Positions 43,913-57,560 of a DNA stretch of 64,000 bases are shown here, one piece after another. The DNA comes from Liolophura sinensis. Lineage: Eukaryota; Mollusca; Polyplacophora; Chitonida; Chitonidae. The stretch lies in NCBI RefSeq assembly GCF_032854445.1, contig NC_088300.1:45873682-45937681 (forward strand). The letters run 5' to 3'. The notes under the pieces are model-generated. The model was not told where the DNA came from and searched no databases. It saw only the letters and a list, made by a program, of their open reading frames with translations. Position numbers and translations under genes: made by a program. Numbering within the stretch: the stretch's first letter is position 1; every line of letters begins with the position of its first letter.

Positions 43913-46591
43913 TATACTTGATGCAGAGTTTAAGGCTCCTGGAACCATACCATACAGCTTTGTCGTCCGCAAATAATGTGCATGTCAGTTTTGGTGACAG
44001 TGCGTCCGGTAGGTCATTTATTGCAATATTAAAAAGAGTAGGAGATAAAACACTACCCTGGGGCACCCCATTCTTGACAGGTACTGGTCGTGAGTAGTCT
44101 CGACCGACTCTTACTTTAATAAAACGGCCCAAAAGGAAGTTTTCCACCCACCCCAGCATTTTTCCGCCAACTCCGATGCTTCTCATTTTCATAAGGACAC
44201 CAGTTTGCCACACCACGTCATAAGCTTTTTCTATGTCTAGAAACACAGCAAACAAATATTCCTTATTACACATGGCGTTTCTAATAGAAGATTCTGAAGT
44301 GAAGATATGGTCGGTTGGAGAATGTTTGTTTCTAAAACCACTTTGAACTGGACTGAAAATATTGTTTAAAAACCACACCAAACGAGCATTAATCATCCTT
44401 TCCGTGACTTTACACAAAGTGCCAGAAAGCGTGATGGGCCTGTACACTGAAGGGGCAGTTAGGTCCTTGCCGGGTTTAGGCACCGGTATGACGATAGCAC
44501 TTTTCCACTTAAATGGGAGTTTCATTTGGGTCCATACCATATTGTATAACATTAATAACACCGTAAGGCACTGTTCACATAGAGTAAGTAACCAAATCCT
44601 CTCCAGGTGACGAGTCAGTGGATACTGAAAGAGCTTGCTTTAACCCTATTAGAGAAAAATCAACATTGATGGGCATTTCATCAAATGCAATATTTTCAAA
44701 AGAATGAGCTGTCTCCATTTCTTCCTTATGAGAGATAAACTCAGGGCAATAATTCCTCGAGCTGGAGACATAGGAGACATACTTGTTTAGCTGTTATTTT
44801 GACATGTAACTCATTCACGGACTGCGAATTTGAACTTTGATATGGAATTCATGCCTGGAATATTCATTGTCTGCCCCGCATCATTGAAAACTGATGACCG
44901 TTTTCTCTTGTGTGTTACCGGCTTTATTTTTCATTTGTATAATTTCTTACATACCTTTGTCTTCGGGAGTTAGTGTTAAACGTTGTTGTGGAAATGGATC
45001 TTGCGATTATCGACTTGGAACGCCCTTTACGGACTACGAATGGTATAGGAATGTCGGACTTGACGCTTATATAGGAAAAGCTGTCAGCTAAAATGTTACA
45101 TTTATCTGAATTGGTGACATATTCAGAATCGTTATGAACAATGGTGGGAATAGATTTAGATTTCCCCTTGCCATTAATGGATTTAATTTGAGCCCAAACG
45201 TTTTTGATTGGTGTATTCTCGGATAAATTACTACAAAATTGCCGCCAGTGATCTTTCTGAGCTCGTTTAATTGTTCGTTGAGCTGCAGCCTTCGCCCTCT
45301 TGTACAATATAATATCATCGTAATGTGGTGTACGACGTGCTCGATCCCTGAGACGTTTACCTAACGGCAGCAGAGCATTCGGTATTCCACCACGGAACTG
45401 GCATTTTATATTTCATATCACCAGAAAATTTAGGTATTGTCTTAGTGGCCGCAGCGTTAATGGCATCCTCAATGTTGTCAGAAAATACATCCACATTGTC
45501 ATCGAAAATCTCACAATTAAAGGATTTCCTACACTTCTTTTGGTATAGCCACCAATTTGTTCTTTTAATGCTCCATCTGGGAGGGTGATCCACTGAGTTT
45601 ACATAAGGATTGAAATCCCAGGATACATGGACAGGTAGGTGATCACTCCCACACGGTGAGGTATTATCCACGGACCAATCAGACAGGCTTAGGTCAGGGG
45701 AACACAAAGTAAGATCAAGATGTGAGAAATTACCGGAGTGGGGATCAACTCGATTGCCTGAACTATCATTAAGTACACATACACCATATTGATCAATAAA
45801 TTCCTCAAGTACCCGCCCATTTTGGTTAACAGTTGCACTACCCCATAACGGACTGTATGCATTGAAATTCCCACATAAAATGTAGAAGTTATTCACAGAT
45901 GACATAAGGGAGTTAAAGTCGGAACGACCCAGACGGTTCGACGGGTTGTAAACGTTTACAACACTAACAGATGGACCGTTAGTTCTAGCTATACTGAAAC
46001 ACTGGGCTTCTATGCTGGTAAACGAAGGTAATTTAACCTCGGAAAAGGAAAGTCCATTTTTTTAAGAATATAGCCAAGCCACTGCCACCTCTCGTCTCCC
46101 TATCTAATCTGTTAATAAAATATCCAGGATATGTATAATCAAGATGCTGTTTTAAAAAGGTTTCTTGTAAGCAGACAACATGCGGTTCAGGCTTTACATT
46201 AGAGAATTAGAACTTAAACTCATGGCCGTGGGTACCGATACCCCGAATATTCTGACGAAGCAAAATAAACGCCATTCTGCCGAATAATGCAAATCAGTGA
46301 AGCAATAAAGGTTAGAATACATATACATTACGAAACCTCAGCAGAAACCAGACACGGTAAAGTTGACACGTTCAGGCCAGAGCCCTGACTGGGCGATATG
46401 GAAGACTTCAGCTATAAACTGATCAGCCTCTCTAAGCTCAAAAGCTTTGAGCATTACTTCAGTGAACACGGCTATGATTTTAGTTGTCGTACACAAAGAC
46501 AAATCTTCTGTTTGATTACATGAATCCGACATGGTTTGGGTAAATACAGATTTCATTACGGGCTTAACTCGCTTAAATTGTGAGGTGGGTT

Positions 46592-47548
46592 TCACAGGAT
46601 GAACGTCTGGTCGAGGTGGTGTACTGTTATACGTAGGTTGTGTACTATTATCCGTAGGTGGTGTAGGCCTACTATTACAAATAGATGGTGAATATTCAGA
46701 GCCATCAAGTAAAGCCCTTTCTGCAGGAATTTCAGGATAAGGTCGACTGTTCTCTTTACGAACATTCTTAAGAGCTTTCTTAACGAAACTTTCTGCGTTA
46801 CCTTAATATACTGGGCTTTGCTAATCTGCTTGCGAAATGGACAGCCCAGGTAGGCAGATGAATGGCCGAGGGAGCCGCAATTAACGCACCTTGGTCTATC
46901 CAGCACGAAGACGATATATGGCCGTAGCCCTGGCACTTGTAGCAGCGTAATACAGGAGGAGCGTACGGTTTGACTTCAAACATTTCATAACCTAAACATA
47001 TTTCAGTGGGAATGTCCTCGAGATCGAAATACAACAGCATGCATTTTGTTTTCATTTTCTCCCTCCCCTTACATAGTCTTTCCACTTTATAACATTTGTT
47101 TTTCTTCAAAGCAGCCAATGCATCTTCTTCAGTTAGCTCATCTCCTACCCCATAAATAACACCCCGTGCTTGGTTAGCAGATAACTGTTGTCTACATTGC
47201 ACATCACGTCCCATAACAGAGGTTAATGCCAAAGCCTTTTTTAACTTGGGCTGGTCCCGTACATATAAATAATAGCTCTTTAAAACCCTGCCTTTTCACC
47301 TGTTTGATGTTACCAATAGCTTGCTGTATCGCTTGACTAAATTTTATGTTGCTCCACGCTGTAATGGGCAGGCCACCCATAGAGCATATAACCACACTGT
47401 GATTGCCTGAATTTGACCCGGTGTTTACTTGTCTAATTTTCTTCCCCTCAGAGGACTCCCGATCCAAGGATAAATCATGCAGGCGTTTATTACTGGAACG
47501 AACCGCCGAGAATTCTACAGAATCCTCACCCCCTTCGAGGTCGTCCAT
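46592..47548 (-). pseudogene. ORF1 (gag-like) of the non-LTR retrotransposon
   Basis: It starts MDDLEGGEDS at 47548 and continues after a frameshift near 47210 in a second frame to the first knuckle, CYKCQGYGHISSSC. A third frame then holds CVNCGSLGHSSAYLGC. Two CCHC-type zinc knuckles in this spacing are typical of ORF1 proteins in I/Jockey-like elements, where they bind RNA. At least two frameshifts disable it. Confidence 0.8.
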
Positions 47549-47550
47549 GG

Positions 47551-50500
47551 TCAGTTAATCTAAATATAATATCTAAGGTGTATAGGACAGGTGTGTTATT
47601 ACGTAAGACTGTTAAAGCATAAGTGGGTGTTCCCCGGGAGCTGCTCCGGGCCGGGACAAGACAAAAGGCGCTCAGGTTAGTAATGCAGAGTAGACAGTGC
47701 ACGTACAGGATTTGTACTGCATACAATCCTGGTACTATACCAAAGGTATAGGAACTATAGCCCTACACTAAGCAATACATACCACTATTTAAATCAGAGC
47801 AAAATTTACAACTGCGGAAAATTCTCCACACTACACTATATTTACAACTTACTCACCAACAGTGTCCACACACGGCAAGTATATATACAATACAATACAA
47901 TACAATACAACAAAAATTGTGCAATGTACAAATATACATTGCAGTCATACAAGTACACACAAACAGTATATTGTATATACTTATCTATGAAGCAATCTCA
48001 GTGGCAAAGAAAAACAAGTGGGTATAGCTACCAAATAACACAGAGGGTGTAGGCCGATACCATCCCAGAGTTTTCTTCTGAGCTACCGCAGGTCATCGTA
48101 GCAAGGTCCAATCAAGTATTTACTTGTTCCATGTCGGACATATTTATGCAGGTGAAGAAAAGGAAGCAGGAGTGCTCGAAGTTAACCACTCGCCGTTAGC
48201 ACGTGCTAACTGTTCGACTGTCACTTGTCATATAAATCGCAAAAATACGGATTTGAAGCCTGATAAAAAATATAGCAAAACTGATCGCGTTATAAAGTTT
48301 ACGTTTTACATATGAAGGCAAACGTTTATCACAACGAAAGTTTGACAGCACGTAAAAATACACATATGAAAGTTTCAGTAATATAAGATATTTTCCTGGT
48401 TAACATTGATCTTCATACTGTAAATTAAAGACAGTGCCTCGATTGAACGAAAAATTTGCGTTTTTGATCGAGAGAGCATTTTCCGCGAAAAGCGACCATC
48501 CCTTTCATAGGCATATGACTTTTATGGATGATTCGACCAAGTTTTATTCTTTTGATTTGAAAATTTACAGAATTGTGCTGAGGTTTTGAAATTTGCACTT
48601 TCTTATCTCCCATTCTCCGCCTTACCATACCAGGCCCTTTGCCAATGTGGCGTTCAGCCATAATTACCCACTCATGTCATTCATAAAACCATGCCATTTA
48701 TTCTACTTACTCTTGTACTCTGCTTATTTAAATAAGCTACACCCGAGATTTTCCCTGTCCATGAAGCAGTGGCCTCGCAGTGTTGCAGAGTTGGTGAAGA
48801 GTTGCGGGATGAGGCATCCCGAGCGAACCGCCGCGCTTTCAACGGGAAAAAATAAAAAGACGGAGAAGGATGGAGAAAGAGCTCTTTTAGTGCGATTTTA
48901 GTGTTAAATCCAATATTTTGGCAGTATTCAGTGGATGGAGAAAGAAAGGTATCCATAATATCATGAAGGTTAACGCTTTCTAAAGTGTTTTATGACTTAA
49001 CAATTTACAAAATGGTTAGAAAGTGCTGTAATTTATATATATATTATGTTAAAAGAACACTTAATACACTTAACACTTAAATGTTAAAAATCGTGTAATC
49101 TAACATGCATTGCATGATATATAACCTGCAAGAATGATTACTCTGCGTAACATTTTAAGATGTTGTCTCTCATATTTTACAGCGTTTAACAACTTGTACC
49201 ATTGTAACATGTAGAAACTGTTGATATTTTAACACTTAGAAAATGTTTTCATCTTGACATCTAGAAAATGTTTACAATTTAACATTTAGAAAATGATAAC
49301 ATTTCATCATAAATTACGTTTTAAGAGAGAGAGAATGGGTACATCCACGACTGTGCGCATGTGCAAAACAATTACTTGACAAAATGGAAGGTTGGTTTGC
49401 TGTGAGTTCGTTCACATTTTAAGCCAACTATAAATATATAAAAGTTCAGCTAGAGTAATTAATTAAATATGTATAAATATACACGTATTTAAATATACAC
49501 GCAGGGTTTTCTGTAATAAATGTCGATTTGAACTGGTCCTATCCCTGTGATAAAGTCCCAAACTGTGTATATATTCCTTTCCTATATCCAGCCTCTTCCA
49601 AAAAGTCACCATGCAAGCGTGGGACAGTGGGCTATACAAATGAATAAATTAATGACTACATTGACAGTACAAATGACCACACGCCTGAATACATTCGCCT
49701 CTTGTGACATGTTGCCATGGAGAAGTATGAAAACAATGCTATGACAACATGCCGACATGTGCCGATTTCACCTGTCCATAAGCTGAAGACAGCTGCCAAA
49801 ACAAAAAAATATCCTCTGTCAAAGAGGTAATTAAATTATCAACAAAGCTTTGGACTTTAATTTTAATCTTTACCCCACACGCGTGCGTGTTTTGTTTAGT
49901 TAAGCACAATCTCCTCAGCTTACTGACATTCGCTTATATATTAGGCCCTCTGCTTTTCAGACTGCATGCTTCGATATGATTTTAGTTTACACACATGCTT
50001 CATACATCAACAATTAGACAGTCGTCTACCGACTTAATGGCGACAGTTTATTTCAAAATTTGAACAGTTGGCAGTGTAAATTAACAACCAATATTTGGCA
50101 GGGCAATTTAATGCAAAACCTGAACACTTAGAAGAAGAAATAAAAAAAATATTTGCAATGGAGAAAGTGGCCAATAAATGTGACCACGATATTGAGTGAC
50201 AGATCACAGTATTAGGGTAGCCTAATCCAGTAAAGAACTTGTGACGTATGCTGTATTCTAGCAATATTCGTCCTATGAGTACCTCTGAAACAAGTTATCG
50301 CGTAAGACATGTCGCTTAACCATTCTGCGAGATCGAAGCGTCTGTCATTTCACTAAGTGTCTGGGTTTGTGTGCTTTTTGCTACTTCTCAAGTAAGGGTC
50401 GTATTGATTTTGTACAGTCCCCTTCCCTGCATAGTTCTTCCCAGTACAACAGACGCGAGACAGATGCTCTTAAGTATAGGGAAATAGCTAGCTCATGATA

Positions 50501-51499
50501 GCAACTAGAGACCTGCCATAGACTGTACATTACGTTAAACTCGATATATAGACTAAGTCATGCGTGCGCAGAGGTATTCACACAAGAGACCCCGTACATT
50601 TCTCAGGTTAGGTATGACAGCTTGACATCAGAGTCAATAAATTGGCCCAGACTGACCGAAAAAAACTTTGACAGTTGCATTGTCGTCGCTGTTTGGTTTT
50701 ACCCGCTATCTTATATAGTAGTTTTCTCTGCTTATATCGTCTTCCATCGCACACAAAAGAATGTATACAACCATAATGCTAGCTTCGTTCCATCGTCGCG
50801 CAATAGCACGATGGCACGATGATGGCCTTAACCGGTTTCCAGATCCTAGCAAAATTATACTTCCGGTGGAATTATTATACCATGAAGTTCTTGTAAAGGA
50901 CAAGATCTACCGCAACGTCAACGTACTCTATCATGACACGGACTCGGAAGAAACAGTTAAAAAAAACGAGTTCTTCGTACAAGAAGAGAATTTATAGTTG
51001 CACGTTCACTCACAACTTTATTTAATTCCAATGAAAAGAATAAATCCTCTTACAAAGTTAGCGTTATTGTCAAAAAGTCGAACGACCATACTTGAAATAA
51101 CTCGCGTCTGTTTGGTTAAAACTGATAACATGGTGCATGATGTTTTCGCTTGTCTCATGCAGTGCGCCCTTATGCTTACCTGGGGCTGCAAAGTTTCCGT
51201 TGTGCAAAATCCAATATAAAAAAACCCCGCTTTTTAAATTTCCTGTCGGCAAAATACCCACCGTAAATAGATGTAAAGGAGACAGCATGCATTCCATATG
51301 GTACATCTTACTTCCTCATACATCTACATGCAAAGATGACAAAGTTCACACCGATTTTACGACAAAAAGGATAGTCTGAATTTTAGCATTGTTAATCTCT
51401 CCATGAACAGCAAAATGTAAAAGGGTTCACCATAGAGTGTGTATACTTATTCTTCTCGTAGTATTTGTTATAGATCATAAGTGATGATGTGTGATGATT
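47551..51499. other. spacer, includes possible 5' UTR of the LINE
   Basis: A short (aatac)n microsatellite lies at 47885-47912. A SINE family 3 fragment at about 48605-48662 (complement of gggcctggtatggtaaggcg) matches one at 34785. An AT-rich tract with repeated aacattt/gttaaa words lies at about 49000-49320, similar in style to 31560-32270. No gene recognised. Confidence 0.4.
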
Positions 51500-52800
51500 G
51501 TGGTGAAATTGGGAGATGAATGGTGATGGTAAAGGACTGCTCTTTCATCACCATGAACCTCCATAAGATCAAAGACATCGATCGGGAATTTCATGTACAT
51601 TTTAAACTACAGTGTATATCTGCCGGATATACGCAGACCTAATGGGCTGAACTGCAGTACAGCTCAGGCATTTTGATGTTTAATGAAAGGGCATACAGCA
51701 TTAAAACGTCGGAATTGAGCATATATACATGCACATGCTTAATCCTTTAAATTCTTCCCATTACTTGAGAGGAATTTTTAAGAGTTTCAACAAGTATATC
51801 TCAATCAGACTACATATACATATCTCTGAGGGTCAGACCTGAGTCAGTGATAGAATGAAGTGTAATAGGTCCAAGTCACAGGAGAGGAGAAAACTTATTG
51901 TGCTGACATTGGTGTCTAATTTTCTCTAATTTGTGTGTTATCCCTCAGGCTCCGGCACTCAGCAGTGCTACAGACCCGTGATGTTGCGGTTGATGTGGGC
52001 GGAGCGTATGGTTCCAGCATATACATATATGACCACTATCAAAGGAATACATTCTTGTGCATGCCCTGTAATATTACATGCGCTTGTGTGATAAGGCCTA
52101 TCGCATTAACATGGATGCATGTTGAATTGTGTTCAGGTATATAAATTTATATACAGTCTCCCACTGTGATCCACTAAAAAGTAGAGAAATTTAAAAAACG
52201 GGGTAAAACATAGCAATATTTCCAATGAAGAAGATATATGTAATAGTGTGTCTATGAGTATGATAATTGTATGAGATTGAACAAAACACTGCCGTATATG
52301 TTAAATCCAAAGATCAGTTCTTCATCTAAACTGATTTTTTCAACTAGACACTTAAATTATTTTTTGAGTGCTAGGCCTTTTCACTGAACTCCAGTAATTT
52401 TGAGAAATTTCTTTTACCTGTCTGAACATTTCTTGGCTCGTACAAACTTGTTAACAACTGCCGTCTTTGGGTCAAAAAACGTTAAAACAGTTGTTGATAT
52501 AAGGCTACATCCAAGAGTAGGGCCTTCATTAGGAGACAAAAATTTATTTATTTGTGCTTTATATTTTGACTGTATATAGTACAAATCTGAAGTGTTTCTG
52601 TGCATATGTTGCTAGGTATTCTCAAGACATTTTGTATTCCATTGCATTAGCTTCTCTCTCCATGAAATCGTACGTACATCTATATATCAGGAACTGGACC
52701 CTCTATGCTACTTTAACACTGCAGACTGGCTATTCGTGGGAAATTGAAATCAGACATTTAAGAGCGATTTGAGGATTATTTTGTGTAATACATAAGCATT
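51500..52800 (+). pseudogene. decayed inverted copy of MYG1 introns and exon 3
   Basis: The segment aligns by eye, on plus, with MYG1 intron 2, exon 3, intron 3 and intron 4 (minus strand, about 11475 down to 9235). Positions 51949-52044 match exon 3 at the same length of 96 nt and roughly 79% identity, and still follow a cag acceptor. The reading AVLQTRDVAVDVGGAYG keeps the family wording, but DHH has become DHY and the donor GT is lost. Exon 4 is missing: the match jumps at about 52322 from the equivalent of 10716 to that of about 9838. As introns are copied too, this is a DNA duplication and not a retrocopy. Confidence 0.88.
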
Positions 52801-53374
52801 TGGGCCTTTGAAAATATAGATTATATAGACATTTAAACCAAATCTTATTATAGTTCATAAGAAAAATATTATTTTCGAATACGAAAAAAAATTTTAAAAT
52901 CGTAAATTTATTTTTGTAAGTTTCTGTGTAATTTATATTGTATAAGTACAACATGGATGTATATGATATAATACAAATTATTCGGAATCATAAAATTGTA
53001 AATTATGCCTACAAAATTTGTTGAGAAGTACGTTTTGTCTGCAAAAGCTGACAAATTCACAAAAGGTGAAATTGTTGAAACCCAGCATTAAATTATCCAT
53101 TTGATAACAGCGCATTTGTTGCCACCAACCCAAAAATTTTGGTTTCGACTTCATCCTTTTTGTTCTGACTGTTTTTTATTTCATGATTTCATGTATTCCC
53201 ATGGATATATAGGCCTATATAGCTAAAATTATTCCGCTAGGCTGATATTAAGCAGTAAAAGAAGCACTAAAAAAAAAAACAAATTAATTATACATGAATC
53301 ACCGTTATATTTCCATTCTTTAAATTATAAAGGCGGACATATAATATTGGAAGTCAGACGACCCTTGGAAAAAA

Positions 53375-53560
53375 ATCTGCATCGTCTGGCCTTACCCAAC
53401 ACTATAAAAATGGTTCTTGCTGCTGCTTCGTTCTTAGCTCAGCACTGAGAGGTTAGAGTAAGGGAACATCACTGGCAGCACCACTTCGGCGACATGGACT
53501 CGCCTCATATATGACTAAAAAATTGTTAAATACGCCAAACCCTCAGGCACGCATACATAC
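53375..53560 (+). mobile_element. SINE family 2 copy
   Basis: ctcagcactgagaggttaga, the gcgacatggactcgcc block and aaaaaattgttaaatacgcc are the complement of the order seen at 24500-24785. Sense is therefore plus. It is diverged. Confidence 0.7.
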
Positions 53561-56500
53561 ACCCTCCGTTGCATTTAGTATTATACTTTCTAAAAATATC
53601 AGTCTCAGTAAGAAGAAAATGACTGAAATTCCGAATACTGAGTCATCTTTTATGATATTATATATTTCTGTGCACCATGTTTTTATCGATGGGATTTGAA
53701 GTTAAACTCCTTTTCTTCTACACCTAAATGATCTGTCGCTGTACTTCACTGTATGCAGTGTAAGCAGACACTGTTACAAGCTATCCAAAGTAGTACTAGG
53801 TTTTATTCAATATAATATATAAACATAGGTGTTATTGACTATTTAAGCCTGCCTGAAAAAATTGAAATAGACGTTTAGCTCACTTGTTGACGCTTTTGCC
53901 TGGAGAACCCCGCGTCAACAAAGAACATGGTAATAATTTATTCAGAATTCAACATTAAATTTATGTCGGAGAAAGGTTGGTGTAGATTGACTAATACAAG
54001 CATTTAACTCGTTTAACTGGTTTTACTGGGCGTTGCTGGTAAACTTGCCGGCCTATTCGCGCTGGCTTGCTTTCGATTGAAATCAATGTCATTCTCATGT
54101 ATACATACACTTTTTGATCAGGCCTTTGGCTCAGAAAAAAGGCGTGCGTCTGATTTAGGGGAATTGTCAAAGTCGGTGGTTACAACAGTTACTTATCTTT
54201 CCTATACACTGATGAAACTTGGAACCCGTTCTAAGTGAAATGATCTTGGAATGATGATAAACCATAATGAAATAAACAACTCAACGCCGATGAGTGCATA
54301 TATTGTACAAATATATTAATTAGTCTGCTTTTGTGGAAGAATAGAACTGCAACGTCATCACATTGAAACACAGTCACTAAATTAGAAAAAAAAACATTGT
54401 GTTTGGAGACAGCGAGTCCACTTTTTTGTCAGATTACACTGTAGATGATTTGCCCTTTCATGGGTGAATTGTATATATTAATGCATACTACTTCTGTATA
54501 TGTACTGAAAGTTAAAACAAGCAAACCTACATAAACCTATGTAATTTTGGCACATTATCAGTTTGGGAAAATATAACTTCGTGACACTATATCATGTGAT
54601 CTGGAAAAGCAAAATCTTTGAGAAATCATCAAAATTCACAACCTGATAATTGCAGCCATGGTTGCATGGGTTCAGAAAATACAAAAACCGACGTTGCAGA
54701 AAAATTATTTAAAAAAGACCATTATTTCAGTACATGTGGCATGAACATTTGTACTTCAAAAACCGCCTACGCTAAGTAATTCTCATAAAAAAAAATATGA
54801 ACTACATGTCAAACTCCATGAAAAATGTCCAGGTGGTTGGATTTATTTTAAAGATTATTTTGACTTGAGAAAAACGCATGAGAAATATTGCATTCCATGT
54901 AGAGGTATACATTAGACACAACAGCTGCCAGTGCACAGCACGTTTCTGTCATGTAAATATATTTATTCTAAACTACAAAAAGCAGCAGTTATAAATGCGT
55001 TGTTAGACCGATCCTCATTTCAAAAAATAAATATGAAAGAAAATATGAAAGAAAACCGATCCTGACGCCATTTACTCCTATGAGCCACCATTTAAACCAA
55101 TATTTCAAATGCATTTTACTCTGTTAAAAACAACCCTAAAATAAATCCAAACATTTCTCCAGCAGTTTTGCGTCGAATTTTGTCAGACATTCATACTTAA
55201 TGCTGATAGTGTCTTTTCTTTTAAACTAACGACCGCCCAAACATTGTTAAGCAGGCTAAACTTATTAAAACGATTACGAAATACCACACAATCTACAAAA
55301 TATCCAGTATGGAATTGTAGTTAATGGTTTCTTGTTTCTAGTTGTCTAGTTTAAACGTTTAAAATATTCTCATTAATGTTGACACAAAAAAGACACAAAA
55401 AATGTCTTAAAACGCTGTATGTTCAAACTATTTATAATCCGTAAGCATGACTCTGGGACGATGTCTGAAAAAACATGTAGGCCCTATATTAATAGTAATG
55501 TGCACTGGGAAAATTGCAGCTTACCAGGTTTAGTTAACCGAGAAAATATATTTGCAATAGTGCATGTGATGTTTTATTCGGGCGAAGGGGCCTGTTTGTG
55601 CTACAAGTATATATAATTTCCTGAACCTGAAAAGTGTGTGTGAGGGGGGGCAAAAGATATGCTGCCCCCCTCACTTTTGAAGGGGGGGGGGGTCATGGCC
55701 CCCTTGCCCCCACCCCTACCCCGCTTCCTACGCCCCTGCATTACATCAACAGTGGATGATAGAGGATTCAATTTCTGCCTTCTTCATACCCATTGATGCC
55801 GGATACGACCTCGATTTCTCTCACGTAATTGTCTCAAACCACATGGCCGTAGACAAGCCAACTCCCAATTTCGGCTAGAGTTTGCGGAGATCTGGAGAAA
55901 ATATTTATCACGTGAATAAACAGAACTTTAACACAGGTTCAGACAAACCAAAACTTTCCATTTTAATCTGCGCTACTCCTTTCAGTCCTTTGACCTAGAG
56001 GGAACCATAATCAACATTGATTTACTAGTGATGACACTGTGACTACGGACAGACAAATTATTTGGTTCCCAGCAGTAGTATACTGAAGTCAGTAAGGGAA
56101 GTACAGAGGTATTCAACCTAAGCTTATGGAACAAGACAGGGCTGTGATAGTACACGTGATCACAGCCCTACAGAGCTCCTTGTTTTATATCTCCGCCAGA
56201 AAACCCCGAGATGGTGTTCAATATACGGCACAGGGTGAATGGTGGCATCCGACAAAATTATACTTGATGTACATCTAAGAACGTTCGCGTGGGGTATTAA
56301 GGGTGCAGCAAACAGAACCTCAGCCCTCTTGGCAAGCTTGATGTAAGAAGCGACTAACCCAGATCTCCCTAGTAAGGTAGGGACTGGTGAACAGATTTTG
56401 GGTCCGTTTGGTACGAAATATAATTTGTCATTGAGTGTGCATAGCCTCATGTGTTTTTCATGTGATGCCCAATATGACATTTATTTCGGTGATATCACGG

Positions 56501-57334
56501 TGGTGTATCCTTGTAGCAATCCGTTGCCTAGGCCGATACATTTATAGTGTTGTCTCACTTGAACACCATGGCGAACACACCAGACATAACGCCCTGCCCA
56601 GTCACAAACTGACGCGGCTCTCTCTCATGCTGTGCAACAAGCCATGCTGTACCAAGATTACCCATGTCAAAGACTTTAGTCGATTTAACTCGAGACCGAA
56701 CCATGGGTCTACCTTAAACGAGGCTTAAGTTCTCCACTATGCAGTCGGTGAAATATCAAAGAAGAAAAAAAAATAACAACTGAATTCCCTCTATAACACT
56801 TAAATAACCTGACCATTGAGGACAAGCTCATTTCAAAATTGAATGCGGTTTAGCCTATAATAAAGCTGCATGCAAATTTTTAAAACCCTTTCCGAGCCAG
56901 TACGACTTGTTTTCATCAAGTCTTCTATAGCCTGTCAGATACAAAGGTATACAGATTGATGGAACATCGCTGAGACAAGTGAGTGAAAGCAGTGAAGGAA
57001 TGATAATTAGGCATAGTACTGCCACTGGATTAAAAATAGACATATTTATAACACTTCACCAATGGTTAGGACACTAAACGTTTAATAAAAACACGAAATC
57101 CACCAAATATGGAATACCAAATTTATTAAATACAAATGACAGACAGGAGGGAAGGGTACAACTGCTCTTTCCATTTTTCATTGTGAATGTTGGAACAAAA
57201 ACACATGGATTGGTATATACAGCATGAAAATGATTACCATATCTATCATTCCTATAAATGCAGAATGATGACACTGAAAAAATCTTAACGCCAACTTAAG
57301 ACATCACAGGTGTGTCCCATAAAGAGGTTCGTTT
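53561..57334. other. spacer with no recognised gene
   Basis: AT-rich. The only notable structure is the G/C-run element at 55636-55740. The minus frame 56160-56480 (106 codons) shows no recognisable family and no supporting splice context. Confidence 0.4.
55636..55740. repeat. G-run/C-run repeat with hairpin
   Basis: gtgaggggggggca at about 55639 pairs with tgcccccctcac at about 55662. A run of eleven G follows, and the block ends in ccccaccc and ctacgcccctgc. It has the look of the end of a dispersed repeat and could form G-quadruplex or hairpin structures. Confidence 0.55.
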
Positions 57335-57560
57335 AATTTATTTATTTGTTTGATTGGTGTTTTGCGCCATATCCAAGAATATTACACTTACACGACGACC
57401 GCCAGCAAAGCCTGAGTAAAACCCACGACCATCCAAAGGTTACTGGAAAACCTTCCCACGTACCGCCAGAGAAGAAACCAGAATAAGCTTGGGCTTGAGA
57501 AATCGCATTGCTGGCAGGCTCCTGGGTCATTACGCCGTGCTGGCGTGCTAAACCCGCCGG
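57335..57560 (-). mobile_element. SINE family 1, near full length
   Basis: Starts with the complemented (ttta)n tail, then gattggtgttttgcgcc, atattacacttacacgacg and cttcccacgtaccgcc. It continues into the tRNA-like head (aggctcctgggtcattacgc, then gctggcgtgctaaac). Flanking gtttaa on both sides may be the target duplication. Confidence 0.8.

Larger units (their letters stand above)
40871..46275 (-). pseudogene. ORF2: APE endonuclease, reverse transcriptase, RNase H
   Basis: The endonuclease begins QNIRGIGTHGHEF, with CLQET, GGSGLAIF, then GNFNAYSPLWG (the usual catalytic-region Asp of GDFNA is Asn here) and SDHLPVH. A linker with VWAQIKSINGKGK follows. RT at 44561-43836 has FLDIEKAYD, NGVPQGSVLSPTLFN and the FADD box, is then interrupted by the Tc1 element, and resumes at about 42386 with SSFRYLGVIFDTRFTWSNHI. 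RNase H (41914-40873) has AELTALLCALDYLL, FTDSLSSLQAL and APAHIGVDGNELADKLAK, but the first TDGS block is not visible. A stop at 40871 ends it. Confidence 0.88.
40740..47550 (-). mobile_element. non-LTR retrotransposon with APE endonuclease, RT and RNase H (I/Nimb-like), broken
   Basis: On minus, ORF1 with CCHC knuckles (47548-46592) precedes ORF2 (start 46275) with endonuclease, RT and RNase H. A short 3' UTR follows, with aataaag at about 40773. This order with an RNase H domain is that of the I-type group; clade assignment is tentative. A Tc1 element (42389-43912) splits the RT. Many frameshifts and stops show it is dead. The 5' boundary upstream of 47550 and the exact 3' end were not resolved. 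Confidence 0.88.

Noticed and set aside
51949..52044. A second functional MYG1-type gene
   Set aside because: Only one exon remains, its donor is lost, exon 4 is deleted and the DHH triad is altered.
56160..56480. 106-codon minus ORF
   Set aside because: No family resemblance, no flanking exons and no codon or splice evidence.
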